A stretch of 64,000 bases of DNA from Balaenoptera acutorostrata (lineage: Eukaryota; Chordata; Mammalia; Artiodactyla; Balaenopteridae): NCBI RefSeq assembly GCF_949987535.1, contig NC_080066.1, positions 129,312,335-129,376,334 of the forward strand, in the 5' to 3' direction. The notes beneath the pieces were generated by a model that was not told where the DNA came from, did no database searches, and saw only the letters and a program-made list of their open reading frames with translations. The translations under genes and the position numbers were made by a program. Below, piece after piece: positions 22,907-33,759 of this stretch (the stretch's first letter is position 1; every line of letters starts with the position of its first letter).

Positions 22907-23180
22907 GATATTTTAAATCCATGTCTGATAGCTCCAATATTTTGATCTTTTTTTGGACTGGTTCTCTTGGTTTGCAGTCACGTGATTGTCACTTCTTTTA
23001 TGATTGGCAAATTTTGATTAAATGTTAGATATTGTGTTTAAAAAGTTAGAGATGGTTTGAGGCCCTAAATAATGTTATCTTTCTCCAGAAAGGATTTACT
23101 TCTGTTTCTGACAGGCCTTTGAGTAGAGCAAGTTCACCTTAATCCAACCACAAAATACACTTATTTGAATCTAGGTTTCA
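22907..23180 (-). mobile_element. Ancient L1M 5' region, antisense
   Basis: Phrases CTGATAGCTCCAATATTTTG, TGGACTGGTTCTCTTGG, GATTAAATGTTAGATATTGT and TTTGAGGCCCTAAATAATGT match the antisense 5' region of old L1M elements. It may belong to the same copy as 18480-21600, interrupted by later insertions. Confidence 0.55.
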
Positions 23181-23182
23181 CA

Positions 23183-23347
23183 TAGTTGGCCCTCCATGTT
23201 CGTGGATGCAAAAACCACTGATATGGAGGGCAAACTATTAATTGTACTATGCCATTTTATGTAAGGGACTTGAGCATCTGCTAATTTTAGTATGGGGGAC
23301 GGGAGCTCCTGGAACCAATGCCCCCCACATACAGAGGGATGACTGTA
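23183..23347 (+). mobile_element. MER2-like Tigger MITE
   Basis: A 165-bp TcMar-Tigger derivative. The left end is AGTTGGCCCTCCATGTTCG and the right end is GAGGGATGACTGTA. Inside are GTACTATGCCATTTTATGTA, AGGGACTTGAGCATCTGC and CTCCTGGAACCAATGCCCCC, the standard MER2 right-hand half. The internal part of the full element is deleted. Confidence 0.85.
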
Positions 23348-24483
23348 CTTGGTACAGGTGGATCTATTTCTGCATTGCTTTTACTCTTGAGATAGCCCTC
23401 CAAATGTGCAACTTAAAATCTGAGGCGTTTACCTGGGTCTCTCTTCATTTTGGGCTCCAGATGTCCATTCTTTGTCTCCCTAAACGCATTGTATGACCAC
23501 AAGCTCTTCTCAGCTTCTCAGTCACCCAGCTATTATTTTGTGCTCAACTTTTAGTCTTTTAGCTGCCACTTTAAAATTGACAAGTGCCTTGAGGAGGGAA
23601 GTTGCACTGACCATGTGGCCTTCCTCCGTGAGCTTTATTTTCTTACTAGATTTTGGCCCTCAGGTCCTTGCTACCTTGCATGTCTCCAACACCTAAACAC
23701 ACACATTAGTAATGAGATATCTTAAGAAAGTGATAAATTGTGTTCACTGAAAATATAGAAGAAACTACTTGACTAATTCTAGACAGTGCTTTCAGGCATG
23801 GTTAACTAAATAGTGAATGTATTCCTCTCTCTAATGTAGGCATTTTTCTCATGTCCCCTCGCCTAGAAATGCCTTTTCCTCTTTTCTCCTGAAAACCAAA
23901 ATCCACAGGATTTAGCTAATACATCATTGTTTTCAGAACCCCAAGTCACTTTACCCATATCATTTCTCTTTCTCCTAGTTTCTGTTAGAACTTATTATCT
24001 GAATCATGTACTTGGTTTCTAATCACACAACTCTCTTCATGTTCTTTCAATCCATGTGTATATTTAATATTTACAGTTGGATAATGTTGTTTGTAGACAA
24101 AGATCAATATACCTTCTCTATTCACTTGCTTCAATCCTGCTCATAACTTTTCTCCCATGATTGTTTACTTCCCTCTTTTTTCTTTACTTTGTGGCCACGC
24201 CTGAGATGCAGAGCCTTGGGTGAGTGGGCCTAGGAAGGAGGGAGAAACTTGAGCACTGACATCACTGCAGAGATGTCTCAAAAGAAAAGAGTGGGTGATT
24301 GGAATTGAGAGAAAAAGTCTAGTTTTACACCAATTTTCATGGTTCTCACCACAGAATACACCAAACCGAAGAGTTCTCCAGTTTTACCTGGGCATACAGT
24401 GGTTTATACCTACTTTGTGGGCCATTTTACTTCTTTATAACACTAACTGAAGGAAACTATTCCTGTGGGGAGTGTTCAATATA
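23348..24483. other. Non-coding, no feature recognised
   Basis: Two short open frames occur at 23242-23496 and 23493-23696, but they resemble nothing known. No repeat is recognised. Confidence 0.4.
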
Positions 24484-24908
24484 CAGGTATAGCTTAGAGA
24501 TATTGTGGGTCTAGTTGTAGACCACTGCAGTAAAGCAAGTAACATAAATTTTTTGGTTTCCCAGTGAGTATAAAAGTTATGTTTACACTATACTGTAGTC
24601 TATTAAGTGTGCAACAGCATTATTTTTTAAATATAGGTACCTTAATTAAAAAGACTTTATTGCTAAAAACTGCTAACCATCATCTGAGCCTTCAGTGAGT
24701 CATAGTAGCAACATCAAAGATCACTGATCACAGATCACTATAACAAATATAATAATAATGAAAAAATCTGAAATACTGTGAGAGTTACCAAAGTATGATA
24801 GAGACACAAAGTGAGCAAATGCTATTGGACAAAAGGCACCAGTAGACTTGTTTGATGCAGGGTTGCCACAGAGTTTTAATTTGTAGTTTTTAAAGTTAAA
24901 AATACCTG
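24484..24908 (+). mobile_element. Tigger1-derived non-autonomous transposon
   Basis: A 425-bp element with left end CAGGTATAGCTTAGAGATAT and a degraded inverted right end, AAAAATACCTG. The left half holds TTTTTTGGTTTCCCAGTG, GTTTACACTATACTGTAGTC and CTAACCATCATCTGAGCC. The right half holds ACATCAAAGATCACTGATCA, AGACACAAAGTGAGCAAATG and GATGCAGGGTTGCCACA. The two halves are the outer parts of Tigger1, with the roughly 2 kb transposase region missing. TA lies before the left end. Confidence 0.88.
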
Positions 24909-24938
24909 AGTTTTTAAGAAATATTTTATTTTGGAGAA

Positions 24939-24966
24939 TTTTTTTTTTTTTTTTTTTTTTTTTTTT
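24939..24966. repeat. Poly-T tract (T28)
   Basis: A homopolymer 30 bp downstream of the Tigger1 element, without a recognised retroelement body attached. Confidence 0.92.
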
Positions 24967-25571
24967 GCCTGAAAACCTATCAATATCTCACAGAACACTA
25001 GTACTCTAAGGAACACATTTTGAGAAGCTTGACATAGGGTACTATCTACCCCCCGGTCTACTGTCAATTTTCTTTTCCATTGTGCACTATTTTTTTTTCT
25101 GTTTCCTAATACTTGGCTTTAACACTCTGGAAGCATCATGCTTAAAGTGCATGAAATGTCTGAATCCCTCTGGCTTACTGAAAATTCCCAAGGAAATGTA
25201 CATAATGTTTAGATACAAACTGTGTTCTCATGATGAAGGAAGGAGAAGTTTAGACAACTGTGTTAGTTTTGTATGGCTGCTGAAATAGATTACCACACAC
25301 TTAGTGGCTTAAACAGCTTACAGTTCTGGGTATTGGAAGTGTGACTATGCTAAAGACTAAGCTAAAATCATGTTGTCTGAAGGGCTGCATTTCTTTCTGG
25401 AGACTCTGAAAGAGTGTGGTAGACAGAATAATGGGCCCTCAAATATATCCACACTCTAATCCCTGGAATTTGTGTGTATGTTATATTATGTGGCAAAAGG
25501 TAACTGAACTTGCAGATAGAATTCAAGTTGCTAAGTACCTGACCTTGAAATATTTATTTATTTTAGTTTAT

Positions 25572-25610
25572 TATTTTAGTTTAAACTAAAATATTTAAAT
25601 ATTTTAGTTT
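25572..25610. repeat. Overlapping perfect palindromes
   Basis: A perfect 22-bp palindrome (25572-25593, arms TATTTTAGTTT) overlaps a perfect 28-bp palindrome (25583-25610, arms AAACTAAAATATTT). They are made of a repeated TATTTTAGTTTA unit and interrupt the LTR where its consensus has no such sequence. Confidence 0.9.
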
Positions 25611-25877
25611 ATTCTGGCTATTTTGGTGGGCCCAATGGTCCATAAAAGTGGAAGCAGGAGGCAGAAGAAGAGTTAGTGTGTAATTATCGCAGCGTGAGAA
25701 AGACAATCAGCCATTGTCGGCTTTGATGATGGAAGAGGGTCACAAGCCAAGACAGGTGGGCAGCCTGGAAAAGGCAAGAAAACAGATTCTCCTCTAGAGC
25801 CTTCAGAAGGAATGCAGCCCTTTGGCACCTTTGGAGACCTAGTTCAGATTTCTGACCTCCAAAATGTATGATAATTG

Positions 25878-26290
25878 TGATGGTTAATTTTACGTCTTGA
25901 CTAGGCCATGGGGTTTAGATATTTGATCATATGGCAATCTAGATGTTACTGGAAGGTATTTTGTGGGTGAGATTAGCACTTAAATCAGCAGATTTTTAGT
26001 AAAGGCAATTATCCTCCGTGATGTGGGTGGGTCTCATCCAATCATTTGAATAAGACTGATAAAGTCTTTAAGATAAAGACAGATGCCACCTAGGGAAAGG
26101 GAATTCTGCCAGGGGACTACCTTCCACTCCAGCTACAACTCTTCCCTACGTCACCTGCTCACCTGCCTGCCCTGAAGATTTCATACTTGGCAGCCCTATC
26201 AATAGCATGGGCAAATACCTTAAAAAAAAATCTGTCTCTTTCTCTGTATATATACACACACACATATATATATATATATATACACATATG

Positions 26291-26331
<41 letters not shown>

Positions 26332-26351
26332 ATATATATATATATATATAT
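25878..26351 (+). mobile_element. MLT2-type (ERVL) LTR, innermost of the nest
   Basis: This begins TGATGGTTAATTTTACGTC and follows with GTTACTGGAAGGTATTTTGT, AGATTAGCACTTAAATCAGC, GATGTGGGTGGGTCTCATCC, GGGAATTCTGCCAGGGGAC, TGCCCTGAAGATTTCATACT and AAATCTGTCTCTTTCTCTG, all in MLT2 order. Its 3' end after the CTCTC/TATA stretch is replaced by a microsatellite. The flanks AATTG (25873-25877) and ATTTG (26352-26356) could be a diverged 5-bp duplication. Confidence 0.8.
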
Positions 26352-26353
26352 AT
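26247..26353. repeat. TA/CA/TG/TA compound microsatellite
   Basis: Runs of TA, CA, TA, then TG (about 26292-26325) and TA again. It sits where MLT2 LTRs naturally have CTCTCTATATATACACA, so it probably grew from that seed. Confidence 0.92.
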
Positions 26354-26607
26354 TTGTGTTGTTTTAAGCCGCCAAGTTTATAGGAGTTTGTTACAGCAAC
26401 AATAGGAAACTAATACAAGAATAATCCATATCCTTGCCTTTTTATTATAATCTGGGATAATCTCCTTATTTTAAAGTCAACTGATTAGTAACCTTAATTC
26501 TATCTGTAATCTTAATTCCCTTTGTATCATAATACATTCATTGATCCTGAGCAAGATGTAGGCATCTTTGGGGGGTAGGAGGGGGCATTGTTACACCTAC
26601 TACCACA

Positions 26608-27719
26608 ACCAGTAAATCAAAATAGGAGATTACTAACTTTGTTATTTGAAAGCAAACCAATTACATGTTGATGGCGATAATTTTCTTGGTTCATGGAATT
26701 CTTATTCTTAAATTATTCTTAAGTTTCAGACATTGAACAATTCCTGGACGGTTCCTATCCCTAGTAGTTTGAAATTCTGATTCAAAATGAAAGAGAAAAG
26801 GGCTATATTGCTTCATATTTTTCAAGACTAAAGGCACTTAAGTTATTTTAAAGAGAAAACATTGGAATCAGGGCTCTGATCACAATCAGCTAAATCAGTT
26901 AAGCTCATTTTTAATCCATTCACATTGCCGCTATATAAAATTTTATGCAACTATTTATTCTTTGCACTAGATCTTAGAATGCATTGTATTGTTAAGTGTA
27001 AATATGTTAATTCACACATTACATAGGAATAGCATTTTAATAGCTAACCTATTGTGCGAACAGTTGTTGTTAAGAAAGAAAATAATGTTTTGTTTTTTAA
27101 TCACCATGGCCTTAACATCATCGTAGTTTGTCATTTGTTGCTAGTCCAAGAAACATATAATATTTTAATATACAAGACATTTAGTGTGAGCTTTGGTTTT
27201 GGAATGCACAAAAGAAGATTTAATTCAGCTTCCTATTTAATTTGCATAGCTTTTAAAAACTACAAGGACAGTAGAGCATATTTTTCTTTTCCAAGGCCAA
27301 AATAATGAAGTGTTGACAGTCCCTCTGTAGCTTCAGACTTTAACAGCGAGAGTTTTGGTTTCATCAAAACCAAAGGGGATTTGAGCTGAGAGCAGAAGAG
27401 TGATGAAGCCATGGGGGTTGCTGGCAGATATGTTTCTGAGCAGACATGAGTCAGTTCTCAGCCTTCTAGGAACAACTAGGCAAATGGGTTCCACTTGCCA
27501 CCAGACTTCTCAGTTTATAAATCCCAGGAAAACAAGTATTGTATGTGATTTATTCTAGAATATTGAACTAATGTAGGCCTTATACTTACAAAAGACAACT
27601 ATCAGCAGGAAATACTTGAATTGTCATTCTAATATATAAGATTAAAAAATCATTTTAATTAACAAGGATGCAGGCTGTATTAGAAAGAGCCCTCATGTAG
27701 GAGTCTGTACAGCATATTT
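26608..27719. other. Unique non-coding DNA
   Basis: No gene or repeat recognised. The part 27300-27540 is less AT-rich and contains an AP-1-like TGAGTCA (27448); it is discussed as a possible regulatory element. Confidence 0.4.
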
Positions 27720-27850
27720 TGACCTACTGTACCACTCGGCTGAATCACTGCACAAGTCACTTAACCAATGTACATAATTTTCTGCCTCTGCAAAATGATG
27801 GACCTTGACTAGATTATTCCTATGGTCTCTGCAGTTCTTCCATCCCATAA
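27720..27850 (+). mobile_element. MIR-family SINE fragment
   Basis: Contains CTGCACAAGTCACTTAACC, CTGCCTCTGCAAAATGATGG, CTTGACTAGATTATTCC and GGTCTCTGCAGTTCTTCC, as in the MIR3-like variants whose tail reads GGACTAGATGATCTC. Confidence 0.55.
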
Positions 27851-30422
27851 CTATAAGAAATTTCTCTAATTCCTAATAATTAAACCTACCTCTCTGTCTT
27901 AACTGGATTAAAAATGGACTGCCTCGTATTTTAATCTAATCACTCTTAAATGTTAGTCACATGTCCCTGGCTAGAATATAAAGTTTTTAGTCCAGGAACT
28001 ATGTCTCACATATCCTTTGTATGTGATACATAGGATCACTATACACTATGACAGTAAGAAAAGTACTTGGAAGAATAGTTATTTAATACTCATTAAAGTG
28101 AAATAAACTAATTCCAAATATCTCTCTTGCATGACTTTTTATATTTGAGTTATTTTAAGATGGTTTTGATATTTTAGATTATAACTTTTAATTGTCCCTG
28201 TGGCATTCTTCAGAGATCTAGGAATATTCATAATTTTGATTGCCTACAATTAGCTAATAAATTCAAGCAAAAACTTAAAGCCATAGCATTCCATAATGCT
28301 CCTGACAACTAATAGGAACCATAAACTCTACCACAGTTTCTCACTATTTGCCTTTTATTGTAAGTGCTTTTGGATCTGGGGACTATTCGAGATGTGAGGA
28401 CAGTCACAAGGGGCTGGACAAGTAGGTCATTAGAATGTAAATGCCAGAGATGTGTACAACCTGGAAGATCAGTGATTACCATAGTCCTGAGGAGGGGAGA
28501 TCAAAGAAGAAAGGAGAGAATTGTCATGCTGTGGCAGAAGAGTTGCAGGTAACCAAGCCATATTTATGGGTCAAGATGGACATACAAATATTAAAGTGTC
28601 AGCTTTTTGTAAAATGAGCTGATCATGGAAAATTATTTTGTAGTTGATATTTCCTGTAGTGCCAGTTCTGCCTGAAAGCAGCAGCTCTTATAGGTTCCTG
28701 GTTAGTTTAATTAATAGAAAAATGTAGGGAAAAAAAAGAGTATATTCAGCTTACAGACTATAAATTGCTTGAGGAAACAGGAATCTAAAAATGAATAAAA
28801 CTTAGTGGCAAAAGAGAAAAGAAATCCATCTGTGTTGATTTTTTCCTTGGTAGAGGAAGGCTGTTACCAGAATATGTCTACATTACCCTTCCAATAAACC
28901 TGAAAACAGAGTCTGGATGAAAAGGATAGCTGGGATGAAAATTTTTACTTTTACTTTAAGCAAATTTAAGAAAAAATAGAAAAATGTCAAATGCAGACAT
29001 ACATATTCCATCAAGTGGTGACATAGAAGACTTTAAAAAGAATTAAAATGCTACACTGCAGCTAAAATCAAGGAAGGCTTCCCCATATTCTATTTCTGGT
29101 TGTTGAGAAGCTATTAATAGGAGAAAATCTTCAGATGAAATGAGAATTGCTCTTGAGATATTTCAAAGGGAAACAAACCACCAGAAAAACATCTACATGC
29201 ATTATGCAAATTTTTGAAAGGTCAAGGATTTTTAAGAAGGAAAATTAGTGAGTAAAATGTCTTGTGTTTTAATAATCACCCCTCTCACCTCATTGCTAAC
29301 AAATCCACAGAATGCTGCATATATTTTCACCATATTTTCTGAACTGAGATAAAGGGACAAAAGAAAGTGACAACTTAAAATTAATTCCCTGTTAGCAGTG
29401 AAAAACCAAACTTCTAAGTATGTAGGGTTTTTTATACTTACTAAATAAGCTGTCATTTTATTGTCTAGTTGCATTTTAAACCTAATATTCTTGGGCTGCC
29501 CACTCTGCTATCAAATCAAACACATACTTACCAAGCAAGAATAGAGTGAATAGGCCATATTAAGATAAAATAAACATAAAAGAAGATTGAAAGTTAGATC
29601 AAAGTTAGCAGTTAATTCTGTATTTTCCTTGTGCCTGTTTAAATTCATTGTTTTAGATAAATATTTTTAATATGTTGTCACTAGCATAAAAAAGTGCTAA
29701 CACTTGTATGAAACTATTTTTTTACAGTGCATTTTTAATAATACAATCATTATTTTCTTTTACATTTATATGGATACTGCTATATAGTCACTTTCTAATG
29801 TATTTTTATTTTATGAAAGTAAACGAGTTTCTTTTTTTCAGCATTTATTTAAACAGACTACTTAAATATATGCATTCAAGTAAATAGCCTCATAATTTGA
29901 ACAGTTTGAAATATCTAGTAAGTTAGAATTTAATAATGTTTTTTATTTTTTTCTGATCCTGCTGATAAAAATAATTCTAAATCTATCACCATGGATACAG
30001 AAAGTAAAATGTTAGTAAGTGTAGGCCTAAAAATATCATTTTCTTGGGAATTGTTTTCAATGATTATACCATGACATATCATATCATGTAAATTAGAGTC
30101 AGAGTCTTCTCTCTCAATAAATGTTTAAATTAAATGAATGAATTAATACATTAATGAATGGATAGGTTTATTTTCAAAAGAACACACATACACACACGAA
30201 CACAATCATTCATCGACTGCCTAAAACAGGATACTTAGTTATTGCTTAGTGGAGTTAAATAATGAAGACTTGATAATCTTTTATAATCACTTATACAGAT
30301 GTTTGCAGATATAATTTTTTAAGTATTTGTCATCCTTATATTCCTATATAATGTGACAAATTAGAAAATATGATTATTTTAGTAGAAAAATATCATACTT
30401 ATATACTAATATTGAAGTAATA
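27851..30422. other. Unique AT-rich non-coding DNA
   Basis: I see no gene and no recognisable repeat in this 2.5 kb. Short open frames (for example 28364-28552) resemble nothing known. Confidence 0.45.
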
Positions 30423-30745
30423 AACATCCTACTTTTTTGTTTTTAATTTATTTATTTATATTTATTTATGGCTGTGTTGGGTCTTCGTTTCTGTGCGAGG
30501 GCTTTCTCCAGTTGTGGCAAGCGGGAGCCACTCTTTATTGCGATGCGTGGGCCTCTCACTACCGCGGCCTCTCTTGTTGCGGAGCACAGGCTCCAGACGC
30601 GCAGGCTCAGTAGTTGTGGCTCACGGGCCTAGTTGCTCCGCAGCATGTGGGATCTTCCCAGACCAGGGCTCGAACCCATGTTCCCTGCATTAGCAGGCAG
30701 ATTCTCAACCACTGCGCCACCAGGGAAGCCCAACATCCTACTTTT
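30423..30745 (-). mobile_element. CHR-type SINE with target-site duplication
   Basis: A near-complete reverse-orientation SINE. The tail is at the left (30437-30470), the body includes GGCTGTGTTGGGTCTTCG and GAGCACAGGCTCCAGACG, and the tRNA-like head is at the right (GCGCCACCAGGGAAGCCC). A perfect 14-bp duplication, AACATCCTACTTTT, lies at 30423-30436 and 30732-30745. It is about as close to consensus as the 9600 copy. Confidence 0.95.
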
Positions 30746-31455
30746 ATAAATCTGCCGTGCTGAAGGACATTTCAGAAAAACAATATATCTGTTGAGAGTA
30801 ACCTGATATTTTCCCTACCTTTTCAATTACCTCTTCCATCTTTCTACTGTTCTTTTTTTCATACTCTATTTCATTTTATTTTCAAGAATAAAAGCTGCCA
30901 CCTATCCAGAAAGGGTAGGTGCTAAATAGATTGTTGCAAGCTAACATTTGGGGTTAATTGACATGTAAACACTATGGAATTATTGGCCCTATGAGAAATA
31001 TTAATAAAGAAATTGACTGTGAACTCTGCACTAATCCATTTGTCTCATCACAGTCCTATAAGAGCGGGCTAGACTCTCCATTAGATTGTCAGTTGAAATT
31101 ACGAGGAACATTTTGTATGATACCTATGTCATCTTCAATTGTTCTTAGGCTCAACTAACTTTAAAGTAGGATGAAATTGAGAGAGTGAGAGAGCAAGAAC
31201 ACTGTTAGAATCCAAGAATAAGGAAAAATGAAAAGTCTGAGGAAGATAAAGATGATGTTTGCAATTAGCACTTACTATGAATTTTATCTGGATAAAAAAT
31301 CATTTTGTTAGTCATTTTAGCACTCTAAAGTGGGGAGGTTACATTTTCAGTTATTTACAGTGAAATCAGTGTGTTGAGAGTCATGGTCCTATAACTAGAA
31401 ATAATATCCTCTTTATACAGTGCCTGTGTTCGTTAATGGATATTTTAAAATTAGT
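30746..31455. other. Non-coding, no feature recognised
   Basis: AT-rich DNA with no gene or repeat that I can name. Confidence 0.4.
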
Positions 31456-31699
31456 TGTTTTTATTTTTTTCAAATTTATTTTATTTTTAACTTTTTATTT
31501 TATATTGGAGTATAGTTGATTAACAATGTTATGTTAGTTTCAGGTGTGTGCAGCAAAGTGGTTCGGTTATACATATACATGTATCTATTCTTTTTCAAAT
31601 TATTTTCCCATTTAGGTTGTTATATAATATTGAGCAGAGTTCCCTATGCTATACAGTAGGTCCTTGTTGGTTCATTTTAGATATAGCAGTGTGTACATG
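31456..31699 (-). mobile_element. 5'-truncated L1 3' end, antisense
   Basis: Phrases TATATTGGAGTATAGTTGAT, GTTAGTTTCAGGTGTGTGC, AGCAAAGTGGTTCGGTTATA, GAGTTCCCTATGCTATACAG and TAGGTCCTTGTTGG mark the L1 3'UTR. It is more diverged than the 43739 copy. Flanks beginning TTTTAAA on both sides hint at a duplication but do not match fully. Confidence 0.83.
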
Positions 31700-32449
31700 T
31701 TTTTAAATGGACTCATACTTTATCATTGGCATATATTAGAATTTATTGGATATTTATTTTCATTTGTTATTTATTATTCAGTCAACAATACTGATAAAAT
31801 TAATTATCATTAATGTCTAACTCTGAAAGTTTTATTTCTCCAGACCTTCTGACATGTACCCAGTGATTTTTCAAGCAAATACTTTATTGCACAGTTTTCC
31901 ACATAAATTAATATTTTTGTAAACCATTAAGTGAATATTAACTTCCTAAATTTGTCTTGTTATTCTGGAATTATGCATATCATCTTCTCATTTGGCAAGG
32001 CTATGCACTTGTAACCGAGCACAAGAGCTTAAGGAAATTCTTCCTTATGACTAGTTAAATATTTCCTGAAAAATATAAAGAGGATTTAGTGTGATAAATA
32101 CAAAAGATTGACAACTGTTATGAAGTTACAAAACAATTTATTGGAGTATATAAAAGCCATACTAGCAATACGAGTGTACTCTTGGTACAAACTCAAATAC
32201 TAAAGAGTATGATTAGCTATAATTTTACCTTCTGGTATTATTTTCTGAGCATAAGCTATGTAAATTCAATGTGCTAGCAATATTTAAGCTAGTAAAGTAT
32301 AGAAATGCGCTCTGGAGTTTGTACACTATTAACCATGTAGCATGATTAAAAACCTTCATTCAGTAGCAAATTTTAGTATTTAAGATATTTTAGATTATTG
32401 GAAGTCACCAAAATAGACATTCATTAATTTACTCGTTCACTAAGAATGT
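31700..32449. other. Non-coding, no feature recognised
   Basis: AT-rich unique DNA; no gene or repeat seen. Confidence 0.4.
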
Positions 32450-32745
32450 ATGTTAGTGTCCTATTGTACTGTAACAAGTCTGTGATAACAAACTTAGTGG
32501 CTTAAAACAACACATAATTGTTATTTTACAAATTTGGAGGTCAGAAGTCTGAAATAGGTCTGACATGCTAAGATCAAGTTATCGATAGAGCTGTGTTCCT
32601 CTTAGAGGCTCTAGGGAGAAATCTGTTCTCTTGTTTTTTCCACCTTCTAGAGGAAGCTGCATTCTTGTCCTCCTGATTCTTTCCTCTATTTTCAAAGAAC
32701 ATCACTCAAACCTCTGCTCCTGTCATCGCATCTCTTCTCTCTGAC
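32450..32745 (-). mobile_element. MaLR (MLT1-type) LTR fragment, antisense
   Basis: Follows the reverse complement of MLT1-type LTRs: TTAGTGTCCTATTGTACTGT, AACTTAGTGGCTTAAAACAA, GAGGTCAGAAGTCTGAAATA, GCTGTGTTCCTCTTAGAGGC, TCTAGGGAGAAATCTGTTCT. Further along, a CTTCTAGAGGAAGCTGCATT region is followed by CTCTGACCCTCCTGCCTTCC. It stops before the GGGCCCACC block, so it is truncated on the right. Confidence 0.72.
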
Positions 32746-32754
32746 CCTCCTGCC

Positions 32755-32885
32755 TTCCTCATATTATTGAACACTTACTTCATGCCAGACCCTATGCTAA
32801 CTGCTGGGTATATAGTGTTGATGAGGAAGACTTCGTTCATGTCAATGGAGCTTAGATTTTGGTTGGAAAGCTAGAATAAAAAGTG
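32755..32885 (-). repeat. L2-like 3' end fragment, antisense
   Basis: ATTGAACACTTACTTCATGC, CAGACCCTATGCTAACTGCT and AATGGAGCTTAGATTTTGG match the reverse complement of the widespread L2 tail. Short and diverged. Confidence 0.5.
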
Positions 32886-33759
32886 TAGGGGTGAACACAT
32901 TTATCCATTTATCCACACCAACAACACATGGTGTTGTTGTCTATGATTTATCTAAACTTCTTCATGAATCCATCTTCTTGGGCTGTGGTGAAGATATTTT
33001 AAAATGGCAAATTTATCTCTGCAATTTTTGTTTGAGTAGTTTGTCTCATTCTCTTTTCAGTAAATGTGCATTCTTTCCAAATTTCTTCCTCTCTCTTCCT
33101 AGGAAGGTGACTGGGGTAGAGGATAGGAATTCTTGACCTCCCAGAAGTAGAAGAAGGAGCCTTGGATCAGCTGATATCCACTGCCTCATCACTAGTCTTG
33201 TTGTGATGTGCTGATCCGGTCTAATTCCTAGATCCATTGAATTGATTTCTGGTGAGTAAAGCTGCTGAACTTATCTTTAGTTCTCTGGGAGAATTTCAAA
33301 GCTTGATGGTTCTCTTTGGCTGATTCAATTAACAATATTTTGGCTCTTAAGATGCTGTACACTCTGCAGCCCCATGTGGTGCCCCAGACAGCCTTACCTC
33401 TTTTTCCAGTGTGGGTTAGTTGGAACCCTTTTGTCTTCTAATATTATCATATCCACAAGGGCTGGCTCTTGATATGTTTCAGGAGTGAAACCATAAGAAT
33501 CTTTTCCTTTGGTTTCTTTAATGGCTATTCTTTTCATTATGAATTTAAAAAGAAATTATCTTTGAAAGTTGAGATATGAACCCTATGTTCTCAATAGCAT
33601 CAGTTCTTTCCCTGATTCCCTTCTATTGATTTGATAAGTACAAACTGTAGGGCAAAAAGATTTTCAGGACTTGAAAATACTTTAGAATCATCACAGATTA
33701 TCCCTGATTATAATATTGTATATAAAACTTGCAGATTGTTATGAGTTAATAAGGAATGA
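32886..33759. other. Unique non-coding DNA
   Basis: No gene found. A run 33045-33240 contains overlapping short frames on both strands without recognisable similarity. Confidence 0.4.

Larger units (their letters stand above)
25415..26417 (+). mobile_element. MLT1-type LTR inserted into the outer LTR, itself split
   Basis: A sense MaLR LTR. The left part (25415-25877) begins TGTGGTAGACAGAATAATGG, then CACACTCTAATCCCTGGAAT, TGGTGGGCCCAATGG, GGCTTTGATGATGGAAGAGG, AACAGATTCTCCTCTAGAGC and GATTTCTGACCTCC. The right part (26352-26417) is TTGTGTTGTTTTAAGCCGCC to GCAACAATAGGAAACTAATA with CA. Both halves are in consensus order, so a third element sits between them. An AT-rich palindromic expansion lies at 25545-25610. 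Confidence 0.85.
25259..26607 (-). mobile_element. Outer MaLR (MLT1-type) LTR, antisense, split in two
   Basis: The reverse complement of an MLT1-type LTR is present in two halves. 25259-25414 reads TGTGTTAGTTTTGTATGGCT, ACCACACACTTAGTGGC, ACAGTTCTGGGTATTGG, with GAAGGGCTGCATT further in. 26418-26607 continues with ATCCATATCCTTGCCTTTTT, ATAATCTGGGATAATCTCC, AACTGATTAGTAACCTTAAT, GGCATCTTTGGGGGG and CTACTACCACA. The two halves join in consensus order at a point equal to …CTCTAGGGGAGAATCC…, so another element inserted there. Confidence 0.8.

Noticed and set aside
33046..33240. Overlapping frames with CTTCCTAGG and nearby GT dinucleotides that could suggest an exon
   Set aside because: No matching splice pair or recognisable protein; too short and too weak to call.
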